Below are positions 1-6,378 of a stretch of 64,000 bases of DNA, one piece after another. Both the position numbers and the translations under genes were made by a program. Below the pieces are notes generated by a model. That model ran no database searches and was not told the DNA's origin. It worked only from the letters and a program-made list of their open reading frames with translations. Each line of letters begins with the position of its first letter. Position 1 is the stretch's first letter. Source of the stretch: JBJMLO01 sp045805265 (GTDB lineage Bacteria; Actinomycetota; UBA4738; JACQTL01); contig JBJMLO010000023.1 in NCBI GenBank assembly GCA_045805265.1, positions 1 to 64,000 on the forward strand. The letters are read 5' to 3'.

Positions 1-86
1 ACGATGCCGTCCGGCCCGAAGGTCACCGACGTGACCGATGCACCGGGCAGACCCAGCATCCGATTGAATGCCGTGGTGACGCGCAC
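1..86 (-). CDS. ISL3-type transposase, N-terminal fragment cut by window edge
   Basis: Reading leftwards from a GTG at 86-84, the first 28 codons encode VRVTTAFNRMLGLPGASVTS and then VTFGPDGI before the window ends. This resembles the start of ISL3-family transposases, which open with a short helix and a G-V-x-V-x-x-V strand ahead of a zinc-binding region. A strong ribosome binding site, GGAGGG, lies 6 bases before the GTG. The identification rests on fewer than 30 residues. The catalytic part lies outside the window, so whether the gene is intact cannot be judged. Confidence 0.5.
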   Translation of the reverse strand, partial: MRVTTAFNRMLGLPGASVTSVTFGPDGI

Positions 87-156
87 GTGAGCCCTCCTCG
101 GTTCGAGTTCTTGGTCGAACCCCGAACCTAAAGAGGGGACGCCTCACGTGCGCGTC
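78..156. repeat. 14-bp perfect inverted repeat over the transposase start
   Basis: GACGCGCACGTGAG at 78-91 is the exact reverse complement of CTCACGTGCGCGTC at 143-156, with 51 bases between the arms. The left arm contains the GTG start of the leftward transposase gene. The right arm contains a GTG on the other strand that opens a 15-codon frame beginning VRVFRLP. A smaller hairpin, GGTTCGA (100-106) with TCGAACC (115-121), sits inside. The repeat could be a transposase binding site, a hairpin that hides the start codon, or a remnant of a second inverted element. Confidence 0.55.
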
Positions 157-256
157 TTCCGCCTCCCGGTTTGCTACTCCCGCCGTCCCAGCTGAGCAGG
201 GGCATCGCATTCTCAAGGCTTACGACCCACCCACTCGAAGCCGAGGAGGGGAACAC

Positions 257-364
257 ATGTTCAGACCGGATGGTGAGGAATGGCAGACTTCATTCATCCG
301 GACCTGGGGTTCTTTAAAGAGCGGAGACGTAGTGGTTCGTAGGTCTGAGGCGAAGCTTCGCTAG
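257..364 (+). CDS. possible 35-aa peptide
   Basis: A 35-codon frame starts at an ATG preceded by GAGGAGGGG at a good ribosome binding distance and ends at TAG. The peptide begins MFRPDGEEWQTSFIRTWGS and has no signal peptide or membrane span. It resembles nothing I recognise. The only support is the strong Shine-Dalgarno sequence. It lies between two insertion-sequence genes and may be the truncated start of a gene broken by transposition. Confidence 0.2.
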   Translation: MFRPDGEEWQTSFIRTWGSLKSGDVVVRRSEAKLR

Positions 365-552
365 AGATCGAGGCCAACCCAGACGGTGCCTCCAAGGGGG
401 GGCCAGGCCCCGACCGGCTGCTCCTCAGGCCGCTCCATTGCCAACGGGTGCGGCCCCCAATCCGGAAACTCGTCGCCTTCACCGATCGCCTCAGGCCCAT
501 GGTGCGTAATCTGGAAGGCCATCGGGCAGCGGGCGCCCCGGGGCGCGCCCAT
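361..552 (-). CDS. small 63-aa protein of unknown function
   Basis: This short leftward frame has a composition unlike a shadow of another gene: it is rich in acidic residues, Pro, Trp and Gly and poor in Arg. It begins MGAPRGARCPMAFQITHHGP and ends GGTVWVGLDL. The ATG at 552 has GAGG about 7 bases upstream on its strand. The frame stays open further upstream, but that part overlaps the IS1595 promoter and reads like a shadow. I do not recognise a family. It could be the tail of a gene interrupted by the neighbouring transposon. Confidence 0.35.
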   Translation of the reverse strand: MGAPRGARCPMAFQITHHGPEAIGEGDEFPDWGPHPLAMERPEEQPVGAWPPLGGTVWVGLDL

Positions 553-618
553 CAAAGACCTCGTCAGATGAACAGCCAGCCCGCCTGGCCCCTCACGCTG
601 ACGAGGGCAATGACTTAC

Positions 619-648
619 TTGACACACCATGGGGCTAGGTAGTAGACT
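619..648 (+). promoter_or_regulatory. promoter of the IS1595 transposase, probably leaderless
   Basis: TTGACA at 619-624 is a perfect -35 box. After an 18-base spacer comes TAGACT (643-648), a -10 of the TANNNT form. Only six bases separate the -10 from the ATG at 655, so transcription should start at or beside the A of the start codon. The mRNA would then have no leader and no Shine-Dalgarno sequence, and none is visible. Confidence 0.65.
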
Positions 649-654
649 CACCCC

Positions 655-1587
655 ATGAGCACGAAGCACCGCCTCCCCACCACCCTCATCGAAGCCGCTC
701 GCTACTTCGCGGACCTCGACGTGGCGACCGAGTTCGTGGCCCGCCTGCGCTGGCCTGAGGGGCCGATCTGCCCCGACTGCGGCGGCAAGGACCACGGCTA
801 CATCACGACCCGGCGACTGTGGAAGTGCAAGAACAAGACCTGCCGCCGTCAGTTCTCGGTAAAGGTTGGGACCATCTTCGAGGACAGCCCGATCAAGCTC
901 GACAAGTGGCTGTGCTCGATCTGGCTCATCGCCAACGCGAAAAACGGGATCAGCTCGCACGAGCTGGCCCGCTCCATCGGACTGACGCAGAAGTCCGCGT
1001 GGTTCGTCCTCCATCGCGTCCGGCTCGCCATGCAGACCGGCTCGTTCGAGGCTGCGGGGACCGTCGAGGTTGATGAGACCTACATCGGGGGGCTCGCCAG
1101 GAACATGCACGCGAAGGAGCGGCGGGCCAAGATCAAGTCGCGTGGCGGTGACGACAAGGCCAAGGTCGTCGGTCTCATCGAGCGTGGCGGCAAGGTTCAG
1201 GCCCAGGTCGTCCCCGACGTGAAGCGGCCGACTCTGCAGGGCTTCGTCCGGGGGAACGTGCAGTCGGGCTCCACGATCTACACCGATTCCGCGCTCGCCT
1301 ACACCGGGCTCGCCGACGATTACGAGCACGAGACCGTGGATCACGCCGTCGAGTACGTCCGGGAGCAGGTATCCACCAACGCCATCGAGAACTTCTGGTC
1401 GCTGCTCAAGCGTGGTCTCCGGGGCACCTACGTCAGCGTCCAGCCCTTCCACCTGTTCCGCTACCTCGATGAGCAGGTCTACCGCTTCAACGCCCGGAAG
1501 GACGACGACCTGGGGCGGTTCGCGGGGGTGCTGGCGATGGTCGCCGGTCGTCGGCTGACCTGGAATGGCTTGACGGGGAAGGCATGA
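655..1587 (+). CDS. IS1595-family (ISXO2-like) transposase
   Basis: This 310-residue transposase should catalyse cut-and-paste or copy-out transposition of its own element. Residues about 35-65 form a zinc ribbon with CPDC and CKNKTC pairs, typical of IS1595 transposases. The DDE-type catalytic region follows: VEVDETYIGG near 140, IYTDSALAY near 205, and AIENFWSLLKRGLRG near 245, where the family has N/H and K/E residues after the second Asp. Length is full for the family and there is no frameshift, so it may be active. It is read from a leaderless promoter just upstream. I could not define the terminal inverted repeats. The next gene, at 1645, has its own operator, so it need not be part of the element. 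Confidence 0.9.
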   Translation: MSTKHRLPTTLIEAARYFADLDVATEFVARLRWPEGPICPDCGGKDHGYITTRRLWKCKNKTCRRQFSVKVGTIFEDSPIKLDKWLCSIWLIANAKNGISSHELARSIGLTQKSAWFVLHRVRLAMQTGSFEAAGTVEVDETYIGGLARNMHAKERRAKIKSRGGDDKAKVVGLIERGGKVQAQVVPDVKRPTLQGFVRGNVQSGSTIYTDSALAYTGLADDYEHETVDHAVEYVREQVSTNAIENFWSLLKRGLRGTYVSVQPFHLFRYLDEQVYRFNARKDDDLGRFAGVLAMVAGRRLTWNGLTGKA

Positions 1588-1613
1588 TGCGTGTCGGGAG
1601 GTCCCGGTATCAT

Positions 1614-1627
1614 CGAACACGTGTTCG
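1614..1627. promoter_or_regulatory. LexA (SOS/Cheo) box
   Basis: CGAACACGTGTTCG is a perfect 14-bp palindrome. It fits the Gram-positive/actinobacterial LexA consensus CGAAC-RNRY-GTTCG at every position. It lies 17 bases before the ATG at 1645 and directly follows TATCAT (1608-1613), a plausible -10 box, so a bound repressor would block RNA polymerase. The Shine-Dalgarno-like GGGGAG sits between box and ATG. The placement predicts that the 1645-2834 genes are induced by DNA damage. The match is direct; regulation is inferred. Confidence 0.65.
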
Positions 1628-1644
1628 GCTAGGAATGGGGAGTC

Positions 1645-2409
1645 ATGGCGACGCGTGACAGTGGTTCAGGCGCAGCAGAGCGGTTTTCGCTCACGCTCGA
1701 CGGACCCGGCTTGACGTGGGCGAACTTCGTCCAGGCCTCTGAAGCTCTCGACGGCATCATGAAATCCGTGGATCGGAGCGTGTCGGAGTCGGCTGAGCCC
1801 TCCGTCCGCTGGATCATCCGTTCCATCAGCAAGGCCAGCCCGCTCGTGGTGGAGATCGAAGGACGACCCGCTCGCAACGATGTGAAGCAGGCGGTGGTGA
1901 GGAAGACCGTCGGCGCTGTCGCCAACGGCATTCGACGTCTTCAGAGGCGCGCCGAACGCCCGCCCTTCTTCTCGGACCGAGCCTTGGAGAAGGCCAAGAT
2001 GCTTGCTGACCTGCGGGGCAAGAACCTGTCCGACATTCGCGTGAGGAAGGGCAAGCAGCAGGTGGAGGTCACCAGCAGACTTTCTGCCAACGTGGACGAA
2101 CTCATCGGTCCCAAGTATTCGTCCCTCGGGTCGGTCGAGGGAACCCTTGAGGCAATCACGATCCACAACAAGCATGAGTTCTCGATCTACGACTCGCTGA
2201 CGGGTCGCCGTGTTCGATGCAACTTCGGCCAGCGGGTGGACTTGGATGAGGTCAAGCAGGGATTCGGCGACCGCGTCGCCGCATACGGCACGATCCACTA
2301 TCGGGCCACCGGGGAGCCGGTCAGCGTGGACGTTGAGTCCTTCGAGGTCTTTCCGCCAGCCACCGATCTCCCTTCAGCCGATGACGTGCAAGGCATCCTC
2401 GGAGGCTGA
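1645..2409 (+). CDS. 254-aa partner of a PIN-domain protein, function unknown
   Basis: I do not recognise a named family. Residues 1-150 are mixed alpha/beta with a basic stretch (RRLQRRAERP near 98). Residues about 160-240 read as a small beta-rich, OB-like domain: SVEGTLEAITIHNKHEFSI, then a GDRVAAYGTIHYR segment. There is no signal peptide or membrane span. The PIN-domain gene begins two bases after its stop, so the two are surely co-transcribed and probably work together. It could be the antitoxin-like or nucleic-acid-binding half of a PIN module. The LexA-type palindrome upstream suggests SOS control. Starting at this ATG is supported by GGGGAG seven bases before it. Confidence 0.7.
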   Translation: MATRDSGSGAAERFSLTLDGPGLTWANFVQASEALDGIMKSVDRSVSESAEPSVRWIIRSISKASPLVVEIEGRPARNDVKQAVVRKTVGAVANGIRRLQRRAERPPFFSDRALEKAKMLADLRGKNLSDIRVRKGKQQVEVTSRLSANVDELIGPKYSSLGSVEGTLEAITIHNKHEFSIYDSLTGRRVRCNFGQRVDLDEVKQGFGDRVAAYGTIHYRATGEPVSVDVESFEVFPPATDLPSADDVQGILGG

Positions 2410-2411
2410 GC

Positions 2412-2834
2412 ATGGCGCGTCTGCCCCGACGTTGCTGGGACTCGGTCGCTTTCGTGGGCTGGCTTGGCAAAGAGGCCGACAAGCGGGACGCCTGTGAGTC
2501 TGTCGTCCGCGCAGCCGAGCGCGGGGAACTTGAGATCGTCGCATCGGCGCTGGCACTCGCCGAAGCCATCAAGCCCAAGCATGGGCACGCCCGGCTCAGC
2601 CCTGACGACTCCGCGAAGATCAGCGGATTCTTCAGGCAGCCGTACATCATCATCGTCAACGTGGATCGCGCTGTGGCGGAGCAGGCTCGGCAGCTCTGTT
2701 GGGATCACCCGAAACTTGATCCCAAGGACGCGATCCACGTCGTCACGGCGCTCCGGGCTCGGGCGTCTCAGCTCGACACCTTCGACGGCGCTCTGATCGC
2801 TCTGTCCGAACAACTGGGGGGGACCCACCGCTGA
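2412..2834 (+). CDS. PIN-domain protein, putative VapC-like ribonuclease
   Basis: This 140-residue protein has the size and acidic residues of PIN-domain nucleases, which use a Mg2+/Mn2+-binding tetrad to cut RNA. Candidate residues are D10 in CWDSVAF, E51 in LALAEAIK, D106 in DPKDAIH and D122 or D125 in LDTFDGAL. The KDAIH motif is especially typical. The gene lies two bases after its 254-residue partner, behind a LexA-type box, and next to transposases. That suggests a mobile toxin-antitoxin or stress module. The partner does not resemble the short DNA-binding antitoxins of classical VapBC. Target and toxicity are unknown. Confidence 0.75.
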   Translation: MARLPRRCWDSVAFVGWLGKEADKRDACESVVRAAERGELEIVASALALAEAIKPKHGHARLSPDDSAKISGFFRQPYIIIVNVDRAVAEQARQLCWDHPKLDPKDAIHVVTALRARASQLDTFDGALIALSEQLGGTHR

Positions 2835-2918
2835 AGATTGGACGGCCCGACTTGCCGCTGCAGGCTGTCATGCTGGACGAGACTGGCCAAGTGCCCCAGA
2901 CTGATAGCGAGGCTGAAG

Positions 2919-3092
2919 ATGAGAGCGAAGAAGACGACGAAGACGGGTAACGGCCGAACATCGGGCGACAAGCCCCGCCGCTCCGAGGAGTTCGACCGGA
3001 TGGAAGACCTGACCCGCAAGCTAGTCCGCGTCCCCAAGCGTGAGGTCCAAGAGGCTGAGGCCAAGCGGGAGAAGCGCGCCCGCCGCTCCTGA
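2919..3092 (+). CDS. 57-aa basic peptide
   Basis: This short, very basic and probably helical protein (about a third Lys/Arg) begins MRAKKTTKTGNGRT and ends AEAKREKRARRS. Its ATG has GAGG six bases upstream. Its stop overlaps the ATG of the next small gene, which points to translational coupling. In another frame, 2870-2950 could encode a 26-residue, extremely acidic peptide (MLDETGQV... ending EDDEDG) that overlaps this start. The basic frame is better supported by the coupling. No family is recognised; nucleic-acid binding is only a guess from charge. Confidence 0.45.
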   Translation: MRAKKTTKTGNGRTSGDKPRRSEEFDRMEDLTRKLVRVPKREVQEAEAKREKRARRS

Positions 3093-3169
3093 TGGACGCA
3101 GGTTTCTGGATCTTCGTCATCCTCCTGATGGCGGGCGCGATTTGGTTCCGGTACAAGGCGACGAAGTAG
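3092..3169 (+). CDS. 25-aa single-span membrane peptide
   Basis: The ATG overlaps the stop of the preceding 57-aa gene (TGATG). The peptide is MDAGFWIFVILLMAGAIW plus a short basic tail, FRYKATK. It is one transmembrane helix with a positively charged C-terminus, so the N-terminus should face outside. Such peptides occur as type I toxin-like or regulatory membrane peptides, often encoded at the end of an operon. Nothing ties it to a known family. Overlap with the upstream gene is the main evidence that it is translated. Confidence 0.4.
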   Translation: MDAGFWIFVILLMAGAIWFRYKATK

Positions 3170-3174
3170 AGACC

Positions 3175-3372
3175 ATGGCGCGTGTAAATGCACGGCCATG
3201 GGTATTGGTGGGCATCGGGATCGGCGTACTGGCAGGCCTCGCGAGCGTGTTGCCGTGGCCACGAGATATCAGATTGACCCTAGCCGCCGTTTCCCTGTTA
3301 GCCCCTTTAGTGACCCTCCTCGTCCTGTTCATAGGACACAGAGGTCGAGGGGAGTCCCGAAGCCGCGACTAA
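3175..3372 (+). CDS. 65-aa two-span membrane protein
   Basis: This small protein begins MARVNARPWVLVGIGIGVLA and has two hydrophobic helices, about residues 9-27 and 34-54, joined by a short PWPRD turn. It ends in a basic tail, GHRGRGESRSRD. It starts five bases after the stop of the 25-aa membrane peptide, so it is probably the last gene of the operon that begins at 1645. No clear ribosome binding site is visible, so it may depend on coupling. Function is unknown; together with its neighbour it makes a pair of small membrane proteins beside a PIN nuclease. Confidence 0.5.
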   Translation: MARVNARPWVLVGIGIGVLAGLASVLPWPRDIRLTLAAVSLLAPLVTLLVLFIGHRGRGESRSRD

Positions 3373-3580
3373 TCAGGTGAGCCAAGTAAGTCGTTACCCT
3401 GACGAGCGTCGCGTACTCCGTCGAGCCGGTCAGCGATTGCTCGAGAAGGTTCCCGTCGTGCGTCGCGCCGACCGACCGCGAGCGGGAAGTATGCGAGCGA
3501 ATCCTCTCAGCGTGTTCTCAGCCGCCGCGGCCCAGCATGGGCTTCAACCTTCGATCCCACCGAAGCGGAGGAAGGAGCCC

Positions 3581-5050
3581 ATGCCCAGAGCACGCACATC
3601 CCGGCAACCCACGGACCGTGTTGGCCTGGCCCCCAGGGCACGCGGCCCGATGGGCATCGCAGCCCTCGCGGCGTCGTTCATGCTGCTCGTCCTCACTGCG
3701 GGGCGGGGTGCCGAGGGACAGCCCTCGGCCATCGCGGCATCGCCCCCCGGCCTCGGCTGCCGGAACAGCGTGTCGACGCAGATCCCGCAGCCGACCCAGG
3801 CACAACTCGATGCCGCAGGTCTCGGTGATCTCCCCCTGGCACCGGACTCCGCGCGGCGTGACCTCGTGGCCGCGCCGTTCTCCGGCTCGACGTCGGTGAC
3901 CAACCCACTGTTCCCCATCGGCCAGCTGAAGTCGGCGATCCTGAACGGACACGTCGACGGCAAGGTCTTCCACACCGAGACCACGCTGCTGCCGTTCACC
4001 AAGATCGTCGAGTGGACGCCCGGCCAATGCGTGCGAGTCCTGGTCTCGCAATACATGGCCTTCCTCGGAGGCCGCCTGCAGGAAACTGCCATCGACTTCT
4101 ACGCGCAGGCCGACGACGGATCGGTCTGGTACCTCGGCGAGAGTGTGGCCGACTACCGCGCCAACCGGCTCATCGACACGACCGAAGGAACGTGGCAGGC
4201 AGGCACCGAAGGCCCGATGGCGATGATCATGCCCTCGGATCCGCAGGTCGGCGACGTGAACCGGGCCGAGAACATTCCCGGGAACTCCTTCGAGGAGGTC
4301 CACGTCACGAAGGTCGACCAGACCTTCGATGGCCCGTCGGGTCCGGTCTCGGGCGGGATCGTGGCACGGGAGATCCACCAGGACGCCCCGCCGAGCAACA
4401 AGCTGTTCGCACCCGGGTACGGTGAGTTCAGGTCGACCGATGGCCCCGACGTCGAGGCGATGGCGCTGGCCTCGCCGACGGACTCGCTGCCGGGCGGGGT
4501 GCCCGTCGAGCTGAAGACGATCTCGAGGGGCGCCGACCGCATCTTCGGCTCGCGCCTGGCGACGCGGGCGCAGTGGACACGCGCGGAGATCATTTCGCGG
4601 GGAATGCTCGACGCCTGGGTGGCGTACCGCGACGGCGACGTGCCGCCGCGGCTGGTGAAGCCGACGAGCGTCGCGCTGCGGAACCTGGTGGCGCAGGTCG
4701 CAGTGCGCAACCGCGCCAGCACCCGCTCGGCGTCGATCGACGCCGCGTACGCCAGCAACGACCTGCAGCTCCGGTACCGGCCGGTGACCAGGGTCGACAC
4801 CATGCGGTTCGAGCTGTGGACTCGGCGGGCGTTGGTGGACGCCATTGGAGGTTTCCTCGGCGGCGTCCGCAGCGACGTGGTCACCCTGGAGTGGATCCGA
4901 GACCGCATCGCGCAGACGCTCGATCCGGTCACGCTCGTCCGGATCGACACGCTGGTCGGTGAGCTGGGAACCGCCGTGGTCGACAAGGACCTGCCGGTTG
5001 CCGCGCGGACCGCTCGCGACCTGCGGGAGGTGGTGGCCAAGCTCATGTGA
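3581..5050 (+). CDS. secreted protein of unknown function
   Basis: The frame is open from 3377, but the ATG at 3581 has GGAGGAAGGAG just upstream and is followed by a good signal peptide: a basic n-region to residue 23, a hydrophobic core MGIAALAASFMLLVLTAG, then a small-residue cleavage region. The mature part (about 450 residues) has a beta-rich N-terminal domain with NPLFPIGQ, EWTPGQCVRVLV and YLGESVADY. An alpha-helical C-terminal region rich in Arg and Val follows. I recognise no catalytic motif or named family, though similar secreted actinobacterial proteins exist. It converges on the propeller gene at 5136. Confidence 0.7.
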   Translation: MPRARTSRQPTDRVGLAPRARGPMGIAALAASFMLLVLTAGRGAEGQPSAIAASPPGLGCRNSVSTQIPQPTQAQLDAAGLGDLPLAPDSARRDLVAAPFSGSTSVTNPLFPIGQLKSAILNGHVDGKVFHTETTLLPFTKIVEWTPGQCVRVLVSQYMAFLGGRLQETAIDFYAQADDGSVWYLGESVADYRANRLIDTTEGTWQAGTEGPMAMIMPSDPQVGDVNRAENIPGNSFEEVHVTKVDQTFDGPSGPVSGGIVAREIHQDAPPSNKLFAPGYGEFRSTDGPDVEAMALASPTDSLPGGVPVELKTISRGADRIFGSRLATRAQWTRAEIISRGMLDAWVAYRDGDVPPRLVKPTSVALRNLVAQVAVRNRASTRSASIDAAYASNDLQLRYRPVTRVDTMRFELWTRRALVDAIGGFLGGVRSDVVTLEWIRDRIAQTLDPVTLVRIDTLVGELGTAVVDKDLPVAARTARDLREVVAKLM

Positions 5051-5135
5051 GTCCCTTCGGCTGAGGGGAGGAGTTCGGTCGGAAGCTGCTCCCGAGGGGG
5101 GAAGCCGTGGGTCCGCAACTCGCAACCCGCCGGGG

Positions 5136-6305
5136 TCAGCAGCCGTGCTCGACGAGTCCGGTGGACCCGATCGGGTGATTGGCGGTTCCGACGGCCCAGA
5201 TGTTCATCCCGGTCGGTGTGGCCACGCCGAAGAGCCGGTTCGCGGCCGTCCCGGAGTTGGGGCTCGACACGACACTCCAGCTCCCGCTCGAGAAGTGGGC
5301 GAGGAGGGTTCGGCGGACGAAGCTGTTGCTGTCCCGCTCGCCGACCGCCCAGGCGTTGCCCGCCGCGACCGCGCTCACGTCGTTGAAGAAGTTGATCTTG
5401 TCGGTCCCGACGTTGGGGCTGTCGACCACATCCCAGCCGGAGCCCGTGTTGCGGATCGTCAGGGTCTGGAGGGCCGCGGTGCCGGACCGGCTGCCCACCG
5501 CCCACTGGGCCGTGGCGCTCGGCGTCGACACGCCGATGAGATCGGCGCCGGATCCGGAGACCGGCGGAACGGTTTCCCTGGCCCAGTTGGAGCCGTCGAA
5601 CCGCTCGACGAGGGCCTCGTTGCCCCCCGACGTCCCCGCGTGCCCGACCGCAACGATATTGGTCCGCGAGATCGCCGAGACGTCCTGGAGGTCCCCGCCG
5701 TTCGCCAGCGAGGCCCCGTGGACGGTGACCCACTTCGTACCGTTGAAATGTTCGATCACGGTCTTGTTCCCCGGCCGGCCGTTGGCGCCCACGGCCCAGA
5801 TGTTCGTCGCCGACACGGCATCGACTCCCTTGAGGAAGTTGTCGCTGGCCGCGATGGGGTTGGGGCTCGCGACGACGACCCACCTGGTCCCGTTCCAGTG
5901 CTCGACGAGGGTCCGATTGTGGCCACCACCGACGGGGGTGTAGTAGCCGACCGCCCACGCGTTCTTCGCGCCGAGCACGGTCACGTCGTACAGCTCGGTG
6001 GTGGATCCCTTGTCCGGGCTCGGCACGATCCTCCACTTCGTCCCGTTGTAGTGCTCCACGAGCGGCCTGCCCGCCGCCCCGCTGCTGCCGACGGCCCAGA
6101 TGTTCGTCGCCGAGAGCGCGTCGATGCCGTACAGCTGGTCAAAGGGTGGAGAGTCGACCTCTGGGTGATTCACCGGGTTGAACGTGCAGGCCACCGCCGT
6201 CGCCGCGGTGGCCGACGCGGACGGCACGAGGGGGACGGCGACCGCTGCCGCGAGGAAGCCGAGCCGGGCCCGGAGCGACACCAATGATCGGATCGAGTGG
6301 TTCAT
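5136..6305 (-). CDS. secreted seven-repeat WAVG beta-propeller protein
   Basis: A signal peptide (hydrophobic residues 15-35, cut near ATA-ATA) precedes about 350 residues made of a repeat of roughly 48 residues. Each unit reads like a Kelch/Asp-box blade: a D-x-S-A-x-x-x-x-I-W-A-V-G strand, then V-E-H-[YWF]-N-G-T-x-W and VxSPN. Seven copies of the WAVG-type core are visible (one is IVAVG), which predicts a seven-bladed propeller. The protein ends in a partial blade, LVEHGC, that could close the ring. No enzymatic residues are apparent. Binding to glycan or protein outside the cell is the likeliest role. It follows the phosphoesterase gene by 73 bases and may share its transcript. Confidence 0.8.
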   Translation of the reverse strand: MNHSIRSLVSLRARLGFLAAAVAVPLVPSASATAATAVACTFNPVNHPEVDSPPFDQLYGIDALSATNIWAVGSSGAAGRPLVEHYNGTKWRIVPSPDKGSTTELYDVTVLGAKNAWAVGYYTPVGGGHNRTLVEHWNGTRWVVVASPNPIAASDNFLKGVDAVSATNIWAVGANGRPGNKTVIEHFNGTKWVTVHGASLANGGDLQDVSAISRTNIVAVGHAGTSGGNEALVERFDGSNWARETVPPVSGSGADLIGVSTPSATAQWAVGSRSGTAALQTLTIRNTGSGWDVVDSPNVGTDKINFFNDVSAVAAGNAWAVGERDSNSFVRRTLLAHFSSGSWSVVSSPNSGTAANRLFGVATPTGMNIWAVGTANHPIGSTGLVEHGC

Positions 6306-6378
6306 AGCGATGCTCCTTCTACGAGTGGACGCGGTCGGTGGGAGGACTCTGAGCGGCCACCGGCACTTTTGGAGACAG

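Noticed and set aside
100..121. GGTTCGA/TCGAACC hairpin considered as a tRNA T-arm
   Set aside because: No matching acceptor, D or anticodon stems surround it; it sits within the inverted repeat by the transposase start.
361..1620. Long minus-strand frame (419 codons) covering the IS1595 transposase
   Set aside because: It is antisense to a clearly conserved transposase, and its middle is Arg/Gly/Val/Pro-rich shadow sequence. Only the last 63 codons, outside the transposase, look protein-like and were kept separately.
3518..5125. 535-codon minus-strand frame opposite the secreted protein
   Set aside because: Its Arg/Gly/Asp/His-rich composition is a typical high-GC shadow, while the plus strand has a signal peptide and a strong ribosome binding site.
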